This document shows, piece by piece, positions 8,390-15,522 of a DNA stretch of 64,000 nt. Origin of the DNA: JAPORY01 sp965215385. GTDB lineage: Bacteria > Pseudomonadota > Alphaproteobacteria > Rhodobacterales > Rhodobacteraceae. Within the stretch, counting starts at the first letter, position 1. Every line of letters starts with the position of its first letter. The DNA lies in the NCBI GenBank assembly GCA_965215385.1, contig OZ244059.1, positions 806,001-870,000 of the forward strand. The letters run 5' to 3'. A program made the position numbers and the translations under genes. The notes beneath the pieces are model-generated. The model saw nothing but the letters and a program-made list of their open reading frames with translations. It had not been told where the DNA came from and searched no databases.

Positions 8390-8986
8390 TTACGCTCTAG
8401 CTTTACCAACTAATGCCCAAATCGTCGGGAACAGGATGGCTGCAAGCCCAAGTTTTAGCGCGTCTCCAATCAAGAATGGCGTCAGGCCCCATTCGAGGAT
8501 CGGCTGATCCCACCCGAAGCTGAATCCCAGCCAACATAATCCAGGAATATAAATCACGAGGTTACCAATGAGCATCGCAGCTGCCATCCAAAGCCAAGAG
8601 CGATCCCAGCCCCGTCGTGCCAGTGCCCCAAGGGTGAGGGTGGCCAGTACGTAACCAACCAGATACCCCCCTGTTGCGCCCACCATATAGTCGAGGCCGT
8701 TAATACCTGCTGATGTATTGGCAAAGACATCAAACCCTAAGGCACCAACGATCATGTAACCCAAAATTGTTGCAAGGCCTAAAGAACGGCCGTATGCCGC
8801 ACCAATCGTCAAGACCGCAAAAGTACCCATCGTGATCGGCACTGGATACATCGGTACTTTGAGCTTTGCGGCAACAGCAAGGATAAGAATGCCAACGACC
8901 ACAAGCAAAATTTGCTTGACACGGAGTGATAGCCCACTCTGCGGACCAATTGTTTCATATAGGACATTGGTTTGATTTTGGTTCAT
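8390..8986 (-). CDS. bioY: Biotin transporter BioY
   Basis: A protein of 198 aa, the usual BioY length, with six hydrophobic segments. Recognisable family stretches are AKLKVPMYPVPITMGTFAVL (residues ~42-61), ATILGYMIVGALG, and GATGGYLVGYVLAT, which holds the GGYL(V/I)G signature of the biotin S-component. The C-terminal part has the GDALKLGLAA sequence. BioY is the substrate-capture protein of ECF biotin uptake. No ecfA or ecfT gene is adjacent, so it works alone or with distant partners. The start overlaps the end of the upstream DUF6314 gene by 4 bases (ATGA). Confidence 0.93.
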   Translation of the reverse strand: MNQNQTNVLYETIGPQSGLSLRVKQILLVVVGILILAVAAKLKVPMYPVPITMGTFAVLTIGAAYGRSLGLATILGYMIVGALGFDVFANTSAGINGLDYMVGATGGYLVGYVLATLTLGALARRGWDRSWLWMAAAMLIGNLVIYIPGLCWLGFSFGWDQPILEWGLTPFLIGDALKLGLAAILFPTIWALVGKARA

Positions 8987-9576
8987 CGCTCATGACCCTC
9001 TGTAAATGTAGGATCTCTATTGATCTTCTGGCCAACAGTCAACTCGTGCCTCATAATGCTTCCGCTACATGTATTTTGCGGTCGATACACTGTACTCAAT
9101 TGATAGTTCTTTTGCGGCCCAGACACCGTCCACGTCACTTCCCAGATCGGCCAAGCGTCAAAATTGTATCGGCCACGATAGCGGTCGAGCCCGCATTCGT
9201 ATTGTATTTCTCGACCATCAGCAAAAATTTGATGGAAGAAACGACCGTCGACAAATGAGACCCTGAGATTATGATCCCAGATATAAATGCGACTCGCTGC
9301 GAGACGTGCGGCATTAAATAAATGCAGTGTTCCGCTCTCGAAGTATTGTCGGGTCTCGTCGTACCGGTGCGAAAAGGTGACCGAGCCAGCAAAAATCCCA
9401 TACAGCTTATTCGACACCGAAATTCGTCGATTAATTGTCCATTGTTGACAAAAATCTTCGAGACATATGTTGGCGCTGTTTGGCCGAGGTTTTTGCTCTA
9501 ACGCGGCAAACACGCGGCTAATCTCCTTGGTCGACGCTGATGATGGTTTGCGGCTGGTGCATCTTGTAGCGATCAT
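8983..9576 (-). CDS. DUF6314 family protein
   Basis: A protein of 197 aa. Residues ~60-190 match DUF6314: FAGSVTFSHR, then SRIYIWD, VSFVDGRFFHQIFADG, YECGLDRYRGRYNF, and WTVSGPQKNYQLSTVYRP at the end. The function of this family is unknown. The repeated aromatic beta strands suggest a small lipocalin-like barrel. Most members are about 150 aa, so the first ~40 residues here are extra, though no better start is visible. It is transcribed into bioY with a 4-base overlap. The link to biotin uptake is positional only. Confidence 0.8.
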   Translation of the reverse strand: MIATRCTSRKPSSASTKEISRVFAALEQKPRPNSANICLEDFCQQWTINRRISVSNKLYGIFAGSVTFSHRYDETRQYFESGTLHLFNAARLAASRIYIWDHNLRVSFVDGRFFHQIFADGREIQYECGLDRYRGRYNFDAWPIWEVTWTVSGPQKNYQLSTVYRPQNTCSGSIMRHELTVGQKINRDPTFTEGHER

Positions 9577-9680
9577 CCATAGTATGTGATTGTCGTCTTT
9601 CCGGGGTTTCCAGTCGTGTGCTGCAAGATATAGGAAACTCTATGAGAGCACTAATCGTCAATTAATCTTCCGAAGAAGCT

Positions 9681-10553
9681 GTGACCCAAGTAATTGATAA
9701 CCTCAATGATGTCGCACACCAATATCGCGCCCTATTTGTCGATTTGTGGGGCTGCCTTCACGATGGCATTCGGTCTTTTCCGGCAGCGGCTGCGGCTCTA
9801 GAAACATACCGCTCACGTGGCGGCATTGTTATCATCGTCACTAATTCGCCGCGCGCCCGTGTAGATGTTGAAAAACAACTGCAACATTTTGGCGTGCCGG
9901 GGCACGCTTGGGATAGTATTGCAACGAGCGGAGATAGTGCAAGGCTCGCACTGTTTCAAGGCGTGGTTGGACAGAAGGTGTGGACAATCGGATATCCCGG
10001 TGACGATGAGTTCTTTCGACCCGTCAACATCCTGCGAGACCCGATAACAATTCAACAGGTCAATCTAGAACAAGCGCAGGGCATTGTTTGCACTGGCCCT
10101 TTTGATCCGCAGGCCCATCCTTCGCTCATGCAGCCGCAATTCAATGTCGCAGTTAAACGGGGGTTAAAGCTGCTGTGCGCCAATCCCGACATCGTTGTCG
10201 ATAGAGGGGATCGGCGAGAATGGTGCGCAGGTGCACTCGCGCAACTCTACACCGAGATGGGCGGAACGAGTTTGTATTTCGGTAAGCCGCATCGACCGAT
10301 CTATGATTTGGCGCGGCGGCGCTTAGCGACAATCAAGGACGATATCGCCGATAGTGACATTCTTGTAATTGGTGATGGCATCACAACCGACATAAGAGGA
10401 GCCGTGAGCGAGAAACTCGATAGTTTGTTTGTATCTGGTGGGTTGGCAAGAGCCGAAACCAAGACGGTTGATCAACCCTGCGTCGGGGCACTAGAACAAT
10501 TTTTGGGGAGACAGCAAATATATCCAACCTTCACCATCGGCATGTTGCGATAA
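9681..10553 (+). CDS. TIGR01459 family HAD hydrolase
   Basis: A protein of 290 aa starting at GTG 9681. It is a class IIA HAD phosphatase-like protein. Motif I is FVDLWGCLHDG (residues ~19-29), with Trp in place of the usual second-position residue and the second Asp replaced by Cys-Leu-His-Asp spacing. Motif II is IVIIVTNSPR. Motif III uses the FGKPHRPIYDLA lysine, and motif IV is ILVIGDGITTDIRGA. This pattern is typical of the alphaproteobacterial TIGR01459 group. The substrate is unknown, but relatives act on small sugar phosphates or nucleotides. It stands alone, divergent from the bioY pair. Confidence 0.9.
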   Translation: MTQVIDNLNDVAHQYRALFVDLWGCLHDGIRSFPAAAAALETYRSRGGIVIIVTNSPRARVDVEKQLQHFGVPGHAWDSIATSGDSARLALFQGVVGQKVWTIGYPGDDEFFRPVNILRDPITIQQVNLEQAQGIVCTGPFDPQAHPSLMQPQFNVAVKRGLKLLCANPDIVVDRGDRREWCAGALAQLYTEMGGTSLYFGKPHRPIYDLARRRLATIKDDIADSDILVIGDGITTDIRGAVSEKLDSLFVSGGLARAETKTVDQPCVGALEQFLGRQQIYPTFTIGMLR

Positions 10554-10716
10554 GAATATGCAGCCTCGTGCTAACGATGACGGCGCAACGGGTAACCTTT
10601 ATGTCGTCAGCAATGCCTCGCGCTGAACGCTCGACCGAGCCAGTCAATGCGGAATTTGATGAGCAACAATTAGCTGGTAAGCAACCATTCGAGAGCCCGC
10701 TCATGAACGAAGAACA

Positions 10717-11592
10717 TCAGAAACTGGCAGACTCGAGCACCTCCAGGAGCAACGGGTTCGGGAATCTTCGTTTCAAGGTAACCGCATAGAAGGTTTCGAA
10801 AATTTGCAAATGTTCATCTGCCGCCACAAGACGTCCCGAGTATAGTTCGTCCTGCACAACAATCGGCGGCACCAGTGCCAGTCCAATTCCCTCTCTCGCC
10901 AGCAGTCGCATCATGGCCATGTCATCGACTTCTGCAACGACCTGTGGCTTGATTTCTAGCCGTTGAGTGAGGGCGTCGAATTCAGCACGAACGAGGCCTG
11001 CCTTGGTTGGTAAAATCATCGGCTGTTGATCAAGTAGCGTTTCCAATGATTGCCGTGGATCCAATCGATCTGCCGTTCCGACCAAACTCATTGATTGTTC
11101 TGATACACGGTGAACAACGTGATTCTCATACCCGTCGGTTGGCGGCTCATGATTCATGAGAACCACATCAATCTGCAAGGTCTTAAGGCGGTCCATAAGT
11201 TCGTCCGAACTACCCGACTGTAAAATAACTTCGATGTCCTCACGCCCCAAAACCGGTCGCAAGAAATTGACTTGGAAATTTCGCGATAACGTCGCGAGCG
11301 CGCCAATTCGTAGGATACGGGGTGACTGCCCAACGCCTTGCAGCGTTGCAATCAATTCTTCTCCCGACGAAAAAATTGCATCAGCATGATGCAGCGCAAT
11401 TCGACCAACTTCGGTGAGAACAAGCCGGCGGCTCTTTCGCGCGAACAATCGATGACCGAGTCGGTCTTCCAAAGACTTGATCTGTATTGAGATTGCGGAT
11501 TGCGAGAGATTCAGTCGATGTGAAGCGTTCGCCAAACTACCAGCATGAGCCACCGTCCAAAAGTAGTGTAGGTGATGATAGTTGAGTTTCAT
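10717..11592 (-). CDS. nhaR: LysR-family activator, NhaR-like
   Basis: A LysR-type regulator of 291 aa. The N-terminal helix-turn-helix is MKLNYHHLHYFWTVAHAGSL through SHRLNLSQSAISIQIKSLE. The opening NYHHLHYFW is characteristic of NhaR-like regulators. The rest is the substrate-binding-like effector domain. NhaR-like regulators are often found beside sodium/proton or DabAB-type transport genes. Here the dabB-dabA pair lies 2.4 kb downstream on the other strand, separated by an Rpn gene and a dead gene. I infer that it once regulated, and may still regulate, dabBA. The specific symbol is by similarity of the N-terminus and is not certain. Confidence 0.85.
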   Translation of the reverse strand: MKLNYHHLHYFWTVAHAGSLANASHRLNLSQSAISIQIKSLEDRLGHRLFARKSRRLVLTEVGRIALHHADAIFSSGEELIATLQGVGQSPRILRIGALATLSRNFQVNFLRPVLGREDIEVILQSGSSDELMDRLKTLQIDVVLMNHEPPTDGYENHVVHRVSEQSMSLVGTADRLDPRQSLETLLDQQPMILPTKAGLVRAEFDALTQRLEIKPQVVAEVDDMAMMRLLAREGIGLALVPPIVVQDELYSGRLVAADEHLQIFETFYAVTLKRRFPNPLLLEVLESASF

Positions 11593-11876
11593 GTCCCCCC
11601 GTTTCTGGTGATTAGCTGAATTTTCACCGCCAAGGGAGCTTTACAAATAATAAGCGCTCTCGAAAGAGAAGGTGCAATCGCCATAATAATCGAATCACAG
11701 GTCGCCACGGCATCCAGTATAGGCAAATTGGCCATACTGACACACAACCAACTTTGCCGTGGTTAAAACTTAAAGCCCCCCTGAGTATCGTATAACGACC
11801 GGTGACCCATTCACTTGAGAAATCTGCATCAAGAGTTCTCAACGGGAAGAATGTCGCCCAGTGAAGTTTAGAACCA

Positions 11877-12938
11877 TCAAGAACTTAGAACTTCATCGAT
11901 ATTTTTGGCGTCGAGTAGTGCCCTTAACCAGCGATCAAGATCACTTTGGGAAGCTTGCCGAAGCACGGCGTCAAGGTCTTTTGGAACCCTGCCAAATTTC
12001 ACACGGGACAGTTCTATAAAAGTTTCTACTTTTCCCTCGACTCGTCCTTCGGCTCGTCCTTCGACTCGTCCCTTCGCTTCTCCCTTGGCTTGTCCTTCAG
12101 CAAGGACTTCTTGATAGAATGATCCCATGATCAGCTCCGCTTCAGTCGGTTTGGCAATCCGGATAGCTTCGTTGAATGCCGCTCGGTTGGGTTGGACAAC
12201 GTAAAATATATATCTGAGAGCGGCGATTTCCAAGTCCGAGTTATTATTGAAGAGCTGAATGATCTCAACGAGTTTTTGCACATCATTTTTTTCGACTGTT
12301 GTGTCCGATAACCATAAGCATAAAAATCCACCTCGGGCTTCTGGGTGGGCGGTAAAGTCCTTAAGGCGATCGGGTTCAAGGTGACAAACAACGTAACCCG
12401 GTGGTCGGACCTGCGGCCGGATTATCTCACTATCCGCAATCATCTCATAGGCAGACAGTGGCACCGTCCAAGGTTGCGACCCGTGATAAAAAACCAGTGT
12501 GACGATCGGCGGTAACTTTACTTGGCCGCGGCCATCCTGTCGGTGATAGCGCCGCCAGATCTTGAATTTATACTCTTCAACTTGCAGCGGCGTCATGGCA
12601 TCTAGATAAGACTTGTGCTCAAGTAAGGTATAAACCAAGAGTGCATCCCCGGAGGTCAATTTAACCTCAAACAGGCGGTCAGATTGGCTGGTTCCAAGCG
12701 ATGGATCGATAAACGAACCATCAATTAATTTCACCGGTTCATCCGACATGAGCGCGGCGATCTCCGCCGGCAGGAAGTGTTTGATGATCTCGGTCGCCCG
12801 TTCGTCGTGGTCCAATACCAACTTGAAAAATCGATCATGTCCGAAGGGGACAATCGGCTTTGACGCCCCCGGTCGTTGGTTTTCGAACTCGTCTTTGATC
12901 GCATCATCGGCCAAGATTATGCTCGCAGTTCTATTCAA
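11877..12938 (-). CDS. Rpn-family PD-(D/E)XK nuclease (transposase-like)
   Basis: A protein of 353 aa of the Rpn/YhgA-like (transposase_31) family. These are recombination-promoting DNases of the PD-(D/E)XK fold. The N-terminus has FGHDRFFKLVL, then LIDGSFIDPSLGTSQSDRLFEVKL, and LLVYTLLEHKSYLD, where Glu-His-Lys gives the ExK catalytic pair. The C-terminal region (residues ~285-310) repeats GxAxGRxEGR units, as is common in this family. It starts at TTG 12938, and no ATG lies upstream of the conserved part. It sits between the NhaR-like gene and dabBA, directly against a degraded gene, which suggests it arrived by transfer. Confidence 0.88.
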   Translation of the reverse strand: MNRTASIILADDAIKDEFENQRPGASKPIVPFGHDRFFKLVLDHDERATEIIKHFLPAEIAALMSDEPVKLIDGSFIDPSLGTSQSDRLFEVKLTSGDALLVYTLLEHKSYLDAMTPLQVEEYKFKIWRRYHRQDGRGQVKLPPIVTLVFYHGSQPWTVPLSAYEMIADSEIIRPQVRPPGYVVCHLEPDRLKDFTAHPEARGGFLCLWLSDTTVEKNDVQKLVEIIQLFNNNSDLEIAALRYIFYVVQPNRAAFNEAIRIAKPTEAELIMGSFYQEVLAEGQAKGEAKGRVEGRAEGRVEGKVETFIELSRVKFGRVPKDLDAVLRQASQSDLDRWLRALLDAKNIDEVLSS

Positions 12939-12989
12939 TCTTCGATTTTCGCTTTACCCAACAAAACAATGGGTGTCACGATATTGATC

Positions 12990-13500
12990 GTTGCCACCGT
13001 GCGAAGGCGTTGTCGTCCAAGCTGAAGACCGATGTGCGGCAGTTCGAAGTTACTCGCAGCGGCGCGATTGGAGCGTTTGATGGCGAACCGACCGCGCCGG
13101 TCGGCACGCTGGGTTCGGCCGATTATGTCGGGCACCAGCCGCCAAACGGGATGCAAAGGGTCAGCGGCAGAACGCGTTGTTGATCTCGCCGCATTGCTGG
13201 TTTCCTGAGGCATTTTGACGGGGCTGAACGCGACGTCGCCCGACGGCATCGCAAGAGTGCAAATGTCACCGCAGCTGTCGCGATGGCGGGAATAGGATTC
13301 GATCAGACAAGAGTGTCATTGCTAACCGCTGCGAAAGTGAATGAAAACACCTATGAGGTGACAGCGCAGGTGGAATGCGGACGACTTGAATTTTCTGGCA
13401 GCGGTTTCGTGTTACTGAACAAGCCATGCAATTCGGCTCTCGCAGCGATGCGTGTGATCGCGAAAATACAGCAAACGGGGGATGTTGTTCCCCTTCGACG
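12990..13500 (+). pseudogene. nadX: Degenerate L-aspartate dehydrogenase
   Basis: Fragments of the aspartate dehydrogenase C-terminal domain can be read in order across several frames. They are SGAIGAFDG (near 13035), AERVVDLAALL (near 13160, followed by a stop), then in another frame FDGAERDVARRHRKSANV, AMAGIGFDQTRV (near 13290) and NSALAAMRVIAKI. Intact family members read SGAIGALDA, PAERVVDLAAL, FEGSAREA, NVAATLALAGIGFDRTRV and SALAAMSV. The N-terminal NAD-binding half is missing, and the remnant is cut at the Rpn gene. It therefore looks truncated and frameshifted. The enzyme would have made iminoaspartate for NAD synthesis. Confidence 0.75.
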
Positions 13501-13733
13501 GGAAGCCATTCAGATTTACACCCGTTGCTACAATTCATTCAGGCAACAAAGTTCCAAGTGTTGCTTATACGGTCAATGGTCAACACTATGTCGGTCTAAT
13601 TGCGGTGATAGCTTGCCGTACTTTCAAAGTCAGGGACTTTGAGTTGTAACCGCTCCAAAGTCCGGCGTGTCAGTACGACCATTTTGCATATTATTAGAGG
13701 CCGCGGCGACCTTTGCTCAGATTGTGCTGGCGG

Positions 13734-13764
13734 TTGAGTTTTCTCTTGCGAGAGCGTTTATAAT
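13734..13764 (+). promoter_or_regulatory. Candidate sigma-70 promoter upstream of dabBA
   Basis: TTGAGT at 13734 and a perfect TATAAT at 13759 lie 19 bases apart, slightly longer than the ideal 17. The spacer contains the inverted repeat CTCTTGCGAGAG. It points toward dabB, leaving about 190 bases of leader. Confidence 0.4.
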
Positions 13765-13769
13765 CTACA

Positions 13770-13784
13770 GCTCTTTAACAATTT
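13770..13784 (+). promoter_or_regulatory. boxA-like antitermination element
   Basis: GCTCTTTAACAATTT matches the ribosomal-operon boxA of Escherichia coli over 15 bases. boxA RNA binds NusB-S10 and suppresses Rho termination. It begins 6 bases after the candidate TATAAT, as in an rRNA leader, but no rRNA gene follows. dabB does. Confidence 0.45.
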
Positions 13785-13957
13785 CAGCGATCTTTGCTGC
13801 TCATTCCCAGCGAAAACTGCAAACAAGCTGTGATCGCACAATTTCCAATTTGATTTTGTAAAAGTAAAAAGCTACAAAAATATATTTTTATTTAAGATAA
13901 TAATTGGCCATATTGCGTTCTGTTACGGTACTCGCCTGACCGAGGATAACTGCATTA

Positions 13958-15520
13958 ATGTATCTATACCTTCCACTTCTTAGTCCAATCCTGTTGCTCG
14001 CCGCTGCCAGTTTTAGTCTACTGACGCCCGGTCGAAGACCAAGCCGACTATTGATGTTCGGTCAATTAGCCACCATTGCGACTATAATTGTTGCCCTGAC
14101 ATCAATTATCCTTTTAATTGTAAATGATGCCGGAACGGCACCACTGATTGGTCTGTTCGGGGTCGGGATCTCCATCCGCCTTGATGTAATCAGTGCGACC
14201 ATGAACCTACTGGTAAGCTTTGTGGGTTGGGTCGTGATTCGCTACGCCGCCACCTACATGGACGGAGAAGACCGACAGGGAAAATTTATTGGCTGCATCT
14301 TGGCAGCGTTAGCGTCGGTTCTCATGCTCGTCTTGGCCGGCAATCTCATACAACTCTTGTTGGCGTGGAGCGTCACCAATCACATACTGCACCGATTATT
14401 GCTGCATTATCCAGATCGAACTGCCGCCATTCGCGCCGCTCGCAAGAAGGCTCTCACCGCACGAGCGAGCGAAGCCGTATTGTTGCTTGCTGTTGCATTG
14501 ATGATTGGAAGCTACGGCACCACCGATATTGCAACTCTGAATGCACAGATTGCGCCGGTACCGCTAACCACACTTATCGGTCTATGTATTGCAATCGCGG
14601 CGATACTCGCCTCCGCACAATTTCCGGCACACGGTTGGCTCACCGAGGTTATGGAAGCCCCAACACCAGTATCTGCCTTGCTCCATGCTGGGGTTATCAA
14701 TGCCGGTGGTTTTTTGCTCATACGGCTGGCCGATATTATGCTCGCGGCCTCAGGAATTTTGGCCTTGCTGGCAATATTGGGTGGGTTCACCGCCCTATTT
14801 GCTAGCTTGGTCATGCTCACCCAGCCTGCCGTCAAAACGTCGCTGGCTTGGTCGACCATTGCACAAATGGGATTTATGATTTTTCAGTGCGGCCTCGCCC
14901 TTTTCCCGCTAGCACTCCTACACATTGTGGCACACTCACTGTACAAGGCTCACGCTTTCCTGAGTTCCGGCGCCGCGATAGCAGACATTGCCGCGAATCG
15001 GCGCCCCGGACCTGTTGCCGTTCCCAGTCTCGGCAAAGTTCTGCAGGCATTCGGTATCGCCATCGCGATATTCCTATTGGTTGGATTGATCTTTGGTTTG
15101 GAGACGAAGTCAGTCCAGAGCATCGCATTAGGGATGATTCTCATCTTCGGCGTCGCTTATCTCCTTGCGCAAGGTTTGGCCGACGCCGCTCCTGCGGCCC
15201 TAACCCGCCGAACAGCTCTCTACTCGGCAGCAACGTCGCTTAGTTATTTTTTCTTGCAAACGATCGCTGAGTTCTTAACCCGCGGCACGCTGCCGCCGAC
15301 CCCCACACCACAGGCACTCGAATGGGCTTTGCTGCTGTTGGCTCTTTCAAGCTTTGGCGCGGTTGCTCTCGCGCAAGCGACCTTCCCACTTTGGGCTCCA
15401 CATCCCGCGGCTGCCGGAATCCGAGTTCATCTCTCGAACGGGTTCTACGTCAATACGCTGTTTGATCGCTTTATCGGCGGTTGGAAAACTGCACCAAAAC
15501 CCGCCTCGCACGAGAATTAA
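13958..15520 (+). CDS. dabB: DabB, membrane subunit of DAB inorganic carbon transporter (NuoL-like)
   Basis: A protein of 520 aa with about 13 hydrophobic segments, related to the proton-pumping NuoL/MrpA subunits. Key stretches are VGWVVIRYAATYMDGE (near residue 90), AHGWLTEVMEAPTPVSALLHAGVINAGGFLLIR (cited in part; residues ~227-259) and HIVAHSLYKAHAFLSSG near 325. The conserved Lys and His residues of the proton path are present. With DabA it forms a cation-gradient-driven system that converts CO2 to bicarbonate and traps it inside the cell. The dabA gene follows at once, which decides the assignment against a respiratory-complex role. Confidence 0.9.
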   Translation: MYLYLPLLSPILLLAAASFSLLTPGRRPSRLLMFGQLATIATIIVALTSIILLIVNDAGTAPLIGLFGVGISIRLDVISATMNLLVSFVGWVVIRYAATYMDGEDRQGKFIGCILAALASVLMLVLAGNLIQLLLAWSVTNHILHRLLLHYPDRTAAIRAARKKALTARASEAVLLLAVALMIGSYGTTDIATLNAQIAPVPLTTLIGLCIAIAAILASAQFPAHGWLTEVMEAPTPVSALLHAGVINAGGFLLIRLADIMLAASGILALLAILGGFTALFASLVMLTQPAVKTSLAWSTIAQMGFMIFQCGLALFPLALLHIVAHSLYKAHAFLSSGAAIADIAANRRPGPVAVPSLGKVLQAFGIAIAIFLLVGLIFGLETKSVQSIALGMILIFGVAYLLAQGLADAAPAALTRRTALYSAATSLSYFFLQTIAEFLTRGTLPPTPTPQALEWALLLLALSSFGAVALAQATFPLWAPHPAAAGIRVHLSNGFYVNTLFDRFIGGWKTAPKPASHEN

Positions 15521-15522
15521 TT

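Larger units (their letters stand above)
13501..13957 (+). other. Leader region of dabBA
   Basis: About 450 bases without a gene between the aspartate dehydrogenase remnant and dabB. It holds a candidate promoter (13734-13764), a boxA-like sequence (13770-13784) and, just before dabB, a very AT-rich stretch with a palindromic AAAAATATATTTTTA (near 13876). The AT-rich part could be a second promoter or a LysR site. Confidence 0.5.

Noticed and set aside
14227..14805. 192-codon plus-strand ORF inside dabB
   Set aside because: It is in another frame of dabB. The dabB frame has clear family features and this one has none.
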